This document shows, piece by piece, positions 19,901-30,969 of a stretch of DNA of 64,000 nt (position 1 is the stretch's first letter; each line of letters starts with the position of its first letter). Position numbers and translations under genes: made by a program. This DNA comes from Allomyces macrogynus ATCC 38327. Its lineage: Eukaryota; Blastocladiomycota; Blastocladiomycetes; Blastocladiales; Blastocladiaceae. Where the stretch lies: assembly GCA_000151295.1 (NCBI GenBank), contig GG745363.1:159929-223928 (forward strand), read 5' to 3'. Below the pieces are notes generated by a model. That model saw nothing but the letters and a program-made list of their open reading frames with translations. It made no database searches and had not been told where the DNA came from.

Positions 19901-21270
19901 CAGGACCGGGACCAAGGGCGTCTCGAGCAGTTCAAACTGGAACCGGCCGTGGTTCAGCTGCGACTCGAGCCGGATCAGTGAGGTTGGCGGGACACCAAAC
20001 AACGTCGGCCGAAACCCGGAACCGCTCTCCAAAACATACTCTGGCCGCCTGCTCGGCGTGCCTGCGGTGGTAGCCTTGCCCGAACTCGTCGAGCTGGACA
20101 AGGGATCCCTCCCGGGCGACGCCGAGGCCAACTGCGAGAGACTGCCCGTCGGCGGCGTGCTCGGCGCGGTCCCCACCGTCCTGGTCGCGGGTGGTTTCGT
20201 GACGTAGACGTAGTGACACCGCGCGGGCGCGATATCGCCATAGTGCAACTCGACGATATCGCCCTTGACGAGCAGGACCGACGGCAACGACCGGATCACG
20301 CCATCGCGGACAACCTTGTGGATCGGGACTGAGGGTACGGATGGGATGCGGATTTCCTGGACCGTGTTGAGCCCTGCGCGCTCGAGTTGCCGAATCACGT
20401 CGCGCGCACGCCTCAGGACCCGGCGATGCGGTGCGTCGACTTGCGTCGCGTAGAGGAAGGCGTTCCAGGCCACGAGGCCGATGAAGAGGGCGCGGGTTGC
20501 GGTGGTGAGAAACGACGAGTCGTTAGACGGCGGCGAAAAGGGCTCGAGCGGGATGGCGAGCGACGCGATCAGAATCGCAATGTGGATGAGCGTGATGATC
20601 AGGTCCGAGCGCACGAGGAAATTGGTCCAGGCTACAAGTATTCTCGGCTGTTAGCGTGATCAACGATTGGCACGAGCCAGATGCAACGTACACGGCGCGT
20701 GTGCGTTGCAGCGAGCGGTCGTTTCGGCGAGGACGGCGTGCGCCGTTTCCAAGAGCTTTCTAGACAATCACTTGTCAGTTTGGCCCCTCGTCATCGTTCT
20801 CCACCCTACCATCCAAAGCAAACGGACCTGGACGCCTCCTCAGACGACAATCCATTCTGCCGTGCCCCGAGCCGCGCATCCATGGGTTCAGGCGGCAACA
20901 ACAGGTCGTTGGGCGACTCGACCGCATCGTCACCGCGGTACAAGACGACATTGCGCTTGTTGTCAATCTCGATCAGCTCGTAGTTGCTGCCCGAGTGGGC
21001 AGGCGACGTGGTGCCAGACGCGGGTGGTGGTGGCGAGTCGCGACCGGCGCCGTCGTCGCGCGGGATGGCGACTGGGTGTGGGAGCAAAGGGGACTCGGTC
21101 GAGACGCTGCGCGAGTCGAGGTGCGGGCTGCTTGCGAGTGCAGGAACGGGAGCGGGAGCGGGTGCCGGTGCAGGGTCGACGTAGGCCAATCCGGTTGTAT
21201 TGGTGCTGGGCAGATCGAGCGGTGCCGCCGAAGAGGACAGTGGGCTTGATGCCCGAGTTGGCTCGGACAT
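16919..21270 (-). CDS. TMEM94: TMEM94-like P-type-ATPase-related membrane protein
   Basis: Homologue of animal TMEM94 (KIAA0195), an ER multi-pass protein related to P-type ATPases and reported to support magnesium uptake into the ER. Exons 20828-21270, 20692-20759 and 16919-20631 give 1407 residues with consistent phases (donors GTCCGT and GTACGT, acceptors CTAG and TGTAG). Landmarks in order: N-terminal GLSSEEASR and KLLETAHAVLAETTARC helix; first membrane hairpin (LIITLIHIAILIASLAI); actuator-like LLVKGDIVELHYGDIAPA; membrane pair near VLIVVYALSIIIAVV; LGTISALCFVDREGTL, where the catalytic DKTGT of true P-type ATPases would lie but reads DREGT; DWASYLPLLKPLGLVW; several C-terminal helices; and the final KRSKLEFNTRLGMHSPV, almost the animal C-terminus. 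Low-complexity Ser/Thr/Ala loops are inserted. Intact. The altered phosphorylation motif is shared with the animal family as I recall it. Confidence 0.93.
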
Positions 21271-22245
21271 GGTACTTACGTGATCAGCGAAGCGTGAACA
21301 GTTGGAGGAGCTGCGCGAGTGATCTGATCACACTTGCGTTTGCACAACGTTGAATTGTGTTGCACGAGACTGGCCGGCTCGAACACCGCGACGTAGGCCG
21401 GGCCCTCAAATGAAATAGGTTGCTGGTAACTAACTGCAGCAAGTCTTGTTGCTTCAAAGAGGATGGTGAGAACGGGGAGCAACCGCCAGCGACGTGAAGA
21501 TGATATGTTCCTTTGCGAAGATTTGCGGATGGTGTTGCGGCGGTCCGCTGTGCGGTGTATACTTCACGTGCCGCTTTAGAAGAGCCGTGTCACAGGCACC
21601 TCGCGGCTTTACAAAGAGCCAAGACCAGCTTTCTCAACGTCGACGACTGGGCCCTCCAACGGGTCGCACGGTTCGGGTCAGCGACGGGTCGCGACCCGCA
21701 CGGTTCAAAGAGCCCCAACGTCACATCGCGCCGCGTTCCAACCAGCACTCGTTTACCACCGTTTTCGGACAGCGATCCACAGCACAATAAATTTGGAAAT
21801 AGCGCGGCCACGGTCGCGCGCGCCTGCATCGATATAAAACGGTTGATAACAACCACACCCGTCACTACCACCGCTGCCGCTGCCGCCGCCGACACTCGGC
21901 GCTGTCACAGCAAGGCATCAAACAGGACAATCGATGTACACTCTCCCAGCGCACGGCGCGCGTTGCTTGCGGTTGCTTGCGGGCGGTCGCGCTGCTTTGA
22001 TGCTCGCGCTGCGGGGAGGACGAGATGGAATTGGTGGCGGGAGCCGACATTGGCCAAGTCGCGGGCGCGTAGTGTGAGTCGACCCGCACAGGCCGTGTCG
22101 ATCCGCCAGGCCACATCACTGACCCGACCCGACCCGAACCCGAGTGACCGAAAGTCTAGGACAGTTTCCAGACAAGTATCACAGGTATTGCCTAATTATC
22201 CCACCGCGATCGTGTTTCCGCACGCCCTTGGCCATGGATGGCCCG
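21271..22245. other. Intergenic region between TMEM94 and an LRR pseudogene
   Basis: About 970 bases upstream of TMEM94. A plus-strand frame stays open through much of it but reads as Arg/Ser/Thr-rich nonsense; I treat it as a by-product of GC-rich DNA. A run of CCGCTGCCG-type repeats lies near 21870-21890. No gene supported. Confidence 0.35.
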
Positions 22246-23440
22246 ATGGCACTGTGGTTGTAGCTTGCAAGTGGACCTTGCTCCCCGTCCCAGGAATCCA
22301 GGTCCGGCCACTGGCTGTGTTCACATCACATGAAGTTCGGGGTTTGGAAAGCATTCCATGGTGCCGCCGCGTTGCGAATACTTCCGGTTTGGACCTGGTA
22401 TGTCCGATTTGGTGCTCCCACGACTGCCTGCCACTGTCAAACAGCTTGCACTCGACGATCTTGGTTCGACGCGAAACATTATGTTCATGACGTCGCTATT
22501 CCATGGCGGTCTGTCCCAGTCGCTCCGGAACCTCACGATTTTTCGGACGACAAGACCCCCGGCCCCGATTTGTGGCATCTTTGATGAGTTGCTTGCACGT
22601 CATTTGCCACAGTTATGCAGAGCTTTGCCTTGTGTCAACTCTCAGTTAGCCCACAAGCAACAAGATGAACGCGCTGGCAACAGCGCTCCCATCCCTAACA
22701 GCGTTCCGTGTGCTGTCTATCACCAGCTGTCAAGCTGACATTGATCTTGAAGAGCTGATGCGCTCCCTGCTGCAGTCGCACTTGCACAAGCCACGGCTGA
22801 ATATTGACACTTACACTGATGAAACTTTAGCTGCGCTCCCAGCAGTTGTTGCAGCAATGCCCAAAATCCAAAATGGTGGACAGTCTTGTTCTGGATGTTC
22901 ACAGCCATTCTTCCCGTATCCATGATGAGTAAACACTGTGCATGCCTGTTGCGGCCATTTCCAGTTTGCCCTATGCAATGCAACAGCTTGAAATCGGGTT
23001 GCAGATATGGACTCCATTGCTCGCACATAACCTACCCCTCTTTGACGGTCTTCGAGAGCTGCATCTTTGGCAAAGTGATGGCATTGGGCAATACCTGACT
23101 GAGCTTGCCCCACGACTGCCTGCATCGCTGACATTGCTCAAGCTGATGAACACTTATCGTTCATTTCATTCTCGTGACCGTCTTTGCGCATACCCCGTCA
23201 CTGCAAAAGCTCGAGCTTCTCACTGATAAGTTGACTGTGCACGATATTGCCAATCTTGTCTGGCCGCCACACCTGGTCCATCTCTCTCCCCATTGCAAGA
23301 AAATTGACGCGATCCCCAACGCGCTTTGGCTGAAACTGGGTCATCTGGATCTATCCGAAAGCATGTTCACGAATGATGGCTTGGCTCCCGAAACTCATGC
23401 AGCGCGGATCGCCGCTCTTCCAGGATCCTTTGAGAAGTGA
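22246..23440 (+). pseudogene. LRR family pseudogene A
   Basis: Decayed member of the local leucine-rich-repeat family. It is broken into frames: KWTLLPVPGIQVRPL (compare EWALLPVHLIPLAG in the intact gene at 31 kb), then LPRLPATVKQLALDDLG and GGLSQSLRNLTIF, ALPSLTAFRVLSI, LPLFDGLRELHLWQSDG, LAPRLPASLTLLKLM, and FAHTPSLQKLELLTDKLTVH to LDLSESMFTNDGLAP, stopping at 23440. Each segment carries LxxLxL-type repeats. It aligns segment by segment with pseudogene B at 27.0-28.3 kb, so the two come from one duplication. Several frameshifts and stops rule out function. Such LRR proteins usually bind other proteins, but the target here is unknown. Confidence 0.7.
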
Positions 23441-24367
23441 CTCTAGAGGCGATTGCTGCTGTTCCTGGTAGCTTTTGCATGGTGTATCTTGTTGTTTGGC
23501 TCTTGCCGCTCAAGCTATCTCAGCTCTAGTTGCTGCCGTGATAATCACGAAGAAAGGAGCAGCAAATGACTAAGACCGAACATGTGCTGGTGGTGCACTT
23601 GCTCGCGCTCAACTGAGCTTTTTGAGGGTATCCACTGCAGCATCAGCTGGAGATGGCATGACTTCGCGCTTGGCTAGAGCCAGTGAAGCACAGTCATGGC
23701 TCCTGCAACTGGTCGCATTATTTCCTGGCACTGCCCTGGCTGTTTTTTTGGCCGAGTTGCTATCTCAGTCAACAGCGTTCAACCAACCAGACACTCACTG
23801 TGACGGCCCTATATTGCGGCGGTGGCAAATTGGGGTGGCAGTATTCACAACAGAGCGTCATTTTTCGACAGCACATCATGGCGCGATTGCGCGTCCCAGT
23901 AGGCGACCGCACTGGCAGCCCATTTCGTGACAACGAGATCAAATGCAAGTCATTCCACTCCAAATCATGGCGCACGCCCCAGAGACGCATGCAAAGCGGG
24001 TCAGAAGGATCCACAACAGCTGCAGAACAACACGTAAGTCATGATGCAGCAACCTGCAATCAAATCCCGAAGCAACGCACTTGCCCGTGGTCCGACAGCA
24101 GACATTAAAATTGAGGCAGCACCCAGTGACTGCAGCAACTGGCAGTCAATTTTGCGAAACCCACTGGGCAACACCCGGCAATTTTTTGAGCTCTATTTAT
24201 CGTGGGTAGATTCAGGAGAATCGGTTGGGTCGATCGCTTGCTGCAATCTTGGGTGGGATTGTTGTGGATTGGTTGTCTCATTTAACATGGTGGTTGCCTC
24301 TGCTTGTGGAGAGCCACCATCAACGCTTGCGAAAACGTCGTCCTCACAGAGCAACCGTGTGGATGCG
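23441..24367. other. Intergenic region
   Basis: About 930 bases between LRR pseudogene A and the second 0.5-kb repeat. No gene or repeat recognised; GC is lower than in the housekeeping genes. Confidence 0.3.
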
Positions 24368-24881
24368 GCGCTGACTGGGATCGAGTCAGGCCTGGGGGAT
24401 GTGGGGGGTTTGCTTCGACTTTGACCGTGGCGAATATACTTGTTCTGTTGTGTGCTCCGCGCTTGAGTCACTGCCTTCTGCCACCTGAGATGACTCTCGT
24501 CCCTACGCAGCGTTCCGACGCCTGCTAGGCGAGCGAGGTCAGACTGACTTGGCAAAAGCACCGCGCGCACGTCCAAAGGGGCCACAATCGCGTCCGCGTC
24601 GTTGTGAGCCTCCCTTGGTGTGGGCACCAGCTCTTATGGCCCAGTCTGCCTTACCTGCTTACAAAGACAGGCGGACAGAGAAACCGACAGAAACAGCACA
24701 AAAGCTCACAAAACCAGTAAAAGGTCACAAAGCACAAAGAAAACCAAGAAAGATTGCGCGAGGCGCAAAACAGAAAACGGTGGAAACAGAAGCCACAGGG
24801 GACGAGGTGGATCACACCCGGATCACTGTCCCAGAAACCGGAAACTGCGTGTGAACCAAGGGCGACCACGTCACTACCACA
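24368..24881. mobile_element. Dispersed 0.5-kb repeat, copy 2
   Basis: Near-identical to 15521-16034. Unlike copy 1 it is followed at once by a hairpin (24865-24900), because the element's last bases ACCACGTCACT are repeated in inverse orientation 14 bp further on. No flanking target duplication like the CGAGCTG of copy 1 is visible. It lies between the two LRR pseudogenes. Very high identity between the copies suggests recent movement or gene conversion. Confidence 0.7.
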
Positions 24882-24900
24882 TCGGTCGCAGTGACGTGGT
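24865..24900. repeat. Hairpin at the end of repeat copy 2
   Basis: Arms ACCACGTCACT (24865-24875) and AGTGACGTGGT (24890-24900) are perfect reverse complements with a 14-nt loop. It may be a terminal inverted repeat brought together by an abortive or nested insertion. Confidence 0.6.
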
Positions 24901-25075
24901 AGTCACGTTATCGACGTGCCAGAGTGGCGTCCCCTTGAACACTCCAGCTTTTCAGCTCGAGAAGATCCAAGCGCTGATATGGCGCGTTGGAAAAGGATGG
25001 ATGGGGTGGAGAGCAACCAGCCTTCCATGTCACTGCAAGGTTGAGATAACGTTTTTTCAGAGTCTAGAACTCACA

Positions 25076-25202
25076 AGGCGCTTTGCGCCTGGCCCGCTAT
25101 GCAGGCGGTGTTGAGCACGGCCTTGCGCGCTTCGCGCGCAAGCCATGTGTGGGGGCGCTGCGTGTGGGCGACCTGCTTTGCAGGTCGCTGAGGTGCTTCA
25201 GC
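25076..25202. repeat. Cluster of GC-rich triloop hairpins
   Basis: Three perfect hairpins with 3-nt loops: AGGCGC-TTT-GCGCCT (25076-25090), CTTGCGCGC-TTC-GCGCGCAAG (25122-25142) and GCGACCTGC-TTT-GCAGGTCGC (25168-25188). A weaker one follows (GCTGA...TCAGC, 25187-25202). Dense short GC hairpins like these resemble the GC clusters and double-hairpin elements known from mitochondrial genomes of Allomyces and some chytrids. They could be mitochondrial-derived DNA or a mobile hairpin element in the nucleus. No protein reading is supported here. Confidence 0.65.
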
Positions 25203-26960
25203 TCAAAAGAATCCCGAACTTTTTTCGCCAAAACCCACACATCACAAAAACGTGCGTTTAGAGAGTATCAAAACTGGCGGCGGCACATTTGCAAAATGAG
25301 CGTCTTTGCTGGCTGTGTTGCTCTTGGAATGTGAACAGCAGAGTGGGGTTGGGATTGGAAGTGGATGGGCAAATTGACAGCACGCTCAACAATCGTGTCA
25401 TCGCGGAAAGACAATCATATGTGCCAATTTCTCCACCGGTTACATGACGACAATGACTTCACCCTGGCGCTGGGCGACGATCGTGTGGTTCCAATGTGCA
25501 ATCACGCTATGGGTCAAAATTGGGTGCGATATTGATGGAAAAGCCGGTATTGCGCTTGAGTCGATGAGCAGGTCAATTGAAATGTCAAGGACACAATTTT
25601 AAAAAAACCGCAGATAATTGATCTGAAAGCACTCGACCTGGTACTGTTTTTACCATTTCTGCGACAATGGCTGCCACATCAGCAGCAAATGGAGAATAGA
25701 TGATATACCAATCGCATTCAACTTGGCGACACTGGGATCAGCATGTGCTCAATGAAGCGCCATAGTTATCTTCGTCCCACTCCTCACGTTCCTTGATGAG
25801 ATTGCTTTGAACGTTCTATTGCCATTTCCTGTCATCGATCTGGCCACAGTCAAAGCACCATCTCATCTGTGCAACCTGGGTTGGTCCTGCTGTGAAAAGG
25901 TGTAGAGTCGATCTGGGGTGAATTGAGTAAGAAGGTAAATCTGGCGGTTGCGCTCAATCTACGTGGTGTAACGTTTGGGCTCAGTGAGCACAACGACAAA
26001 TGTCTTGCGCCCAAGTTACACCACGCAGAGAAAGCTTGAATGACCATTTGCGCCTGATTTATCTCCTCACTCAATTCACCTTTGATGCTCCCCAAACAAA
26101 GTGCATTCGAATCCCCTAAATAGCGCGCAACGCTTCTTCACTTTTTCGCGGCGGGAATTGAAGTGGGATCAACCCAAGCAGCATCAATAATGTTTCGGTG
26201 GTGGCCAGATCTCAGCAGCTACTGAACCGATTTGAAAGAAATGGAAAAGCTTCTTGATGGCATCTATTTTGTGGATCCTTAGACCGAAAAAGTGCACGAC
26301 AAAAGCTCGAGGTCACGACGATTTGATTGTGGACATGCCTTGAAGCTCTGACGTGGTTGCTTCGCCCAACAAACTGAACGCGCGCCTCGCTTTGTCATGC
26401 GATTCGGGTCGAGCAGAGGATTGTGCCTTAGGTTTGGCCATTTCGGGCGATCCTCTCCAACTCCTCCACCTGGTGACATCACAATTGATCTCTTCCGAGG
26501 ATAGAAATATACTCTGTCGCCTCTTCCGGATTGTGACAACTGCACGCGCGGTTTGTGCGGCCCGTGCAGCGTCACGCAAACACTTGTCCACCATCAGTAC
26601 AATAATATCTCCTGCCCTCTGGCACGGTGGTTGCCTTTGCGTGTCGCGATCCGGCATGCCAACGACTTCACCATCTTTGGGCGGCGCGTTTCAGCAGCAG
26701 ATGTCAGCATCTCTGATTGCGATGTTGGAAAAATTGGCAAAATTTGTGATGACGCTGCCTTTTATGCGTTGGAAGCGTCGCATGGGCTTGACTTGGACCG
26801 TTGGGGCATCATGAATGATGACACGGAAAGCGAGGGGAACGATGACGAGAAAGAGGCGCTCGAAATCGGCCATGGCAGCAATGCGGACCATCCGACGAGG
26901 GGTGCCAGTATTGCTGATTTTCCCGCCGCGCTCACTTCTTCGCACGCCCCTGTCAGTCCA
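25203..26960. other. AT-richer intergenic tract
   Basis: About 1.75 kb with lower GC than the gene regions. Apart from the foldback repeat at 25.9-26.1 kb I see no gene. The frames near 26.3-26.9 kb do not read as protein until the LRR-like part starts at about 26.97 kb. Confidence 0.3.
25905..26090. repeat. Nested foldback inverted repeat
   Basis: Two nested perfect inverted pairs share one axis: outer GGTGAATTGAGT (25917-25928) with ACTCAATTCACC (26069-26080), and inner CGTGGTGTAAC (25962-25972) with GTTACACCACG (26015-26025). Sequence between the pairs also matches imperfectly (GTAAATCTGGCG against ATAAATCAGGCG read inversely). The whole 165-bp unit can therefore fold into one long imperfect hairpin. 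It could be a foldback MITE or a small-RNA precursor. Confidence 0.7.
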
Positions 26961-26969
26961 TTCAGAAGA

Positions 26970-28263
26970 ATCTGTTGTCTCGTCGCGCAAGTGGACCTTG
27001 CTTCCTGTCCCAGCTGTGCAGATTCGGCACTGCCATTTGTTTGCGCCAGAACAGCGCATTCTTGGATCGTATTCGATGGTGCCGCCACGTTGCAAAAACG
27101 CAAAAACGTCAAGTTTGGTCCTGCCATTGCCAACTCAGTGCTTCAACTGCAGCCCGTCACCGTCAAGGAGCGCAAGCTCGAAGACTTTGAAACGACGCAA
27201 AGCAGCTTCTTCAAGGCGGCGCCGTTCCACGGTGCTCTCCCACCGTCTCTGCGCCAGCTGTACATTTGTCTATCGACGATTCACCGCGCGTCCATGGATC
27301 GCCTTCTCGCGAAAATGATTGCTCACCATTTGCCGTCTTCGCTTGTTGAGGGGCTTGCGTGAGCTCAGACTCTCCACTGACGCGTATGAGGACTGCAATC
27401 TTGCTGCCCTTCCAGCTATTGTGACGACCATGCCCGGGGTTGTGGAACATCTCGACTTGATCATGTACGTAAGTGACCCTTCGGCTTATGATGATGATGA
27501 TGATTATGACGAGGAAACATCGTGTTTTCCCACCAAAGTCCTTGCTGCTTTGCCTCGCGCGGCACGTCGGCTCGACATTGAGTTGGACATGTGGACGTCT
27601 ACACTCGTGGGCAATCTGGCCCTATTTGACGGGCTCCGGGAGCTTCGGATCAGACAAATTGATGGAAAGAGTCACTTTTTGGCTGCGCTTGCCCCACGGT
27701 TGCCTGTATCATTTGTACGTTTTCCGGCGCTGGCCCGTTCCACCACCACGAGCTCATGACCCTGTTCGCCCACGCCCCACCATCGCTGCAAAAGCTTGAG
27801 TTTTACTTGTGCAAATTGACCTCGCAAGACGTTGCGGGTCATGCCTGGCCACCGAGCTTGGGATATCTTTCCTTTCGCGAAAATAAGCTCGCGGCGCTCC
27901 CACATCCGCTTCCGTCGAAACTGCTTCATCTCAATCTTCATGGAGAGCACGTTTGTGCATGGGACGCCGCAGCGCCTGAAGAGCACGCTATTTGGGTTCG
28001 TGCACTGCCCGAGTCGCTGCGCGTCCTGGAACTCCCAGTGCTCCTATGGCCGCAACTGCGCACTGTTCTTCAAGCTATGGCCGAAAACCTTCCTGCACGG
28101 TCACAGCACTGCCGTCTCCAGGTCCGCGGCCTGTCACATTTCCAGTCGCATTTGGGAGGGAGGTTTGACGGACAAGTATGGGACAAGTACATATTTAAGA
28201 CGTATGTCTTCAAGATTGCAGCGTCCGTATCTTCGTCGGGAGATGTCAAGAGTTGCAATGTGA
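26970..28263 (+). pseudogene. LRR family pseudogene B
   Basis: Second decayed LRR gene, paralogous to pseudogene A. Frames in order: KWTLLPVPAVQIRHC; FHGALPPSLRQLYICLST (27.2 kb); VEHLDLIMYVSDPSAY with a short (GAT)n-encoded Asp run; LPRAARRLDIELDMWTS and LALFDGLRELRIRQIDG; LFAHAPPSLQKLEFYLCKL and LGYLSFRENKLAALPHPLP; LPESLRVLELPVLLW. The long last frame (from 27756) is open but passes into non-LRR sequence. At least three frame changes separate the parts. It ends about 30 bp from the convergent transporter gene. Confidence 0.7.
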
Positions 28264-28296
28264 TACGACAGCTATTCTCATCCATGTCCACAAGCG

Positions 28297-30142
28297 TCAA
28301 GCCACCTCCACCACAGACTCATACCTCGAAGCAATATCAAGGAACGCCTTCCACTCGGGCTTGGCGCCATTCCCCGTGTCTTCCGCGCCGCACACGAGCA
28401 TGGCCATGGTGCCGGCGTAGAGAGCTTCCGAATAGACCAAAAAGAGGGCAATCCCGCGGGAGAACAAGCCGATCAGGTCGCCCCGAACAATGGCCATGTC
28501 GACAGGACCAAACACTTCGAGCCTGAACAATATGTAGGCAAAGACCATGGAGAAGCCGCCAATCATGGCCGAGACGATCCAAAACACGTTTTCGACGATG
28601 CTCGTGTACTTTTCGAGGCTCCACTTGTGTCGTTCCTCAAAATCGGCGGCTTTTCCCACTGCTTCGAAGAATGACTCGCCCGCTGGAATCATTGGCAGTG
28701 TTGTCAGAATCAGAAAGGGCACGATCAAAAAACATAAAGCGATCATAAGAAGCGAAGCGAATACGCACCAATTGCAACGTATGTGTACGCAAAGACGTTG
28801 AAGAATTGGCCAATCAGCTGCTCAAATGCGTCCCTGAGTGTCTCCAAGGCGCTCATGATGGGAATTGGTAAAATGAGCGCGAGAATCGCCATAACGTCGC
28901 CCAAAATTGTGAGCAACAGCTCGACAACGGCTGTCCAAAACGATCCCAAACAAATAGGCCCAAACAATGTGGTCATGACGCGCTTGAAGGCGGCCCACGT
29001 TGGGTCCTTGCGCGTGGCGTTTCCCGCGCCGCCAAACTGGTGCTTGACAAAGACGCGCGCGACCGTCACATGTACCACTGTCTTCATCACGCACGTCGTC
29101 CAGTAGAAATGGATGGTCAAGATCACCTCGAGGATCGTGTGCCAGCGCGCGTCAAAGTATGACTTGCTGGCATCAGACGCGGCGATCCAGATGCCCGAGT
29201 AGATGATGTGAATGAATACGCCGAGACTGGCGACATTGATGGTTTCGCCGCTATCCGTGACCACGGCCGAGGTTTCGGCCAGCAGGGCACTCGCGTCTTT
29301 TGTTTGGTTCCACTGCACGCTAGGTACACATCAGGGCACGAAAAGTGGTGCTGCGTCAGTCCATGTAGGTGAACGAATCGCTGCGAGCACAGTCCCCCCT
29401 TCCCCATTTCGGTACGAACGCGACCAAATGTCAATCTTGGAGTGATCGTTCAGCATGAACCAATTCATCTGGTACGCACAAAAGCAATCCGAGGCACAGG
29501 GCAGCAATCGCGATGTTGGTCGCGAAGATCCACGTTTCTCTGTCGCACACCACCCGGACATGTCAGTTTCGTTGATACCGATGGCAAAAGAGAAGTCAAA
29601 AAGAATAGACGCACTCTTCGAGAATATACGCAGCGGTCCCAACGCCAGCGCACCAGACCATGGCGACCACAAGGCAGCCAGTCGCAATCTTCTTCGGGTA
29701 ACGCTTCATGATATAGATGAAAACGAAAATCACGAGGCCAGTTACAGCACCCGACATCATCAACGGTCCGTTCCGGGCCCAGAACGTCGATTGGCCTGTA
29801 AATCAACATTGGTCATTTGCTCTCGAAAGTGGCAACGACCTGAGAATCTTGAACGATTGTACCCATCAACAAAATCCGCTCACGGGTCGCTGACGATGCC
29901 TTCTTCGCTGCCGTCTTCATGCTGCCCTGGGAAATGGCGAGGACTGCCAGAACGACAAAGGTGATGCTGTAGAGCACAAACAGAGCCGAAGCCCAGCGGT
30001 CACGCGCTTTCGTCGGGCGATCGAGGTTGATGGCGGCTGATCCAGTTGGCGCATTCGTGGCAACAGCTGCCTCCTCGTCGGCATGTTCTTCATTGGCAGC
30101 ACTCGCGTTCAGTGGTTCCGTTTCCTTTTGGGAACCATGCAT
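28297..30142 (-). CDS. PNS1: PNS1/SLC44 choline-transporter-like protein
   Basis: Multi-pass plasma-membrane protein of the CTL family. ATG at 30142; a short acidic/Ala-rich N-terminus leads to KARDRWASALFVLYSITF (TM1). A donor G|GTACAA near 29865 joins LLMG to QSTFWARNGPLMMSGAV, whose exon carries TM2-TM3 (GLVIFVFIYIMKRYPKK, CLVVAMVWCAGVGTAAYI). Further membrane exons follow at 29.6-29.4 kb with unresolved splice sites. Exon 28743-29318 has GVFIHIIYSGIWIAAS, LEVILTIHFYWTTCVMKTV, and the family hallmark GPICLGSFWTAVVELLLTI...FNVFAYTYVAIGAYS (compare SICLGS and RNAY-A in relatives). The last exon (28297-28746) adds ALCFLIVPFLIL and AMIGGFSMVFAYILF. No broken frame was proven. Substrate (choline or other) is not settled even for the family. 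Confidence 0.8.
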
Positions 30143-30969
30143 CTATGGATATTGCTGGCGTTGAAGTCGCTTGTCGGAGGTGCTAGATGGTTGCCAATCT
30201 GTCACACATACTGTTCGTCGACGCTTGGATCCCTGGGTTCGTGGATGAAATGGCGCCTGCAGCTGTTTCTGATGAGTCTCGTGGTCGCCGGCTTCTTGAA
30301 GTAGGAAAGCGAGACAGTGCAGGAGTGAGAGAGAGAGAGCGCTCGCATTGAAGGTTGCAAGAGATTCGTTGAATTAGCGGACAGGAGCGCTATATCAGAG
30401 GAGTGAGGACCCAGCAAACGCATCGGCAAAACATTTCGGCCGAAATGATGTTGGGTTTCCGTTGAGTGGGGCACTGGTGGACGGGAAATGCAAGTTATGT
30501 GGATCGGCGTGAAATGATGTGGATCGGCGCAGTAGTGGGTGGAAGCGAGCGTTGTGACCTTGGTGAGTTGGAAGCAAACTTTGTCTTGTGAGATGGAAGC
30601 TATTCGCTATGACATGTGAGGTGGAAGTTCAGACCCGGCGAAAACTTGAAACATTCTCCGGGTGATATTGAACATCCGCCGATGGTGCCCTTTCGGTGAG
30701 CGCAAGCTGCCGCGTGTGGTGAACTGTTCGCTGGGCGGACTGTTCGCTGGGTGAGCATGGGGAGCGGGCGAAAGCCCCTCGGCAGATGCACGCTCCGTGT
30801 TGAGCACACGATGTGTGAGGATTGCGATGTTGATGACAAGAGCTGAAAGCGCACTGCCACACAAGGGAACGAAGTCGGCAGGGATGAAAGTAACAGTGCT
30901 ACATCAGAAACACACTCCTTGCCTGGTTCGTGAATGTTGGGCCGGTTTTCGCGCAAACCTCCATTAATT
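30143..30969. other. Intergenic region
   Basis: About 830 bases: upstream flank of PNS1 and 3' flank of the LRR gene. A short direct repeat (GTGAAATGATGTGGATCGGC-like units) lies near 30505-30535, and a (GA)n run near 30330. No gene supported. Confidence 0.35.
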
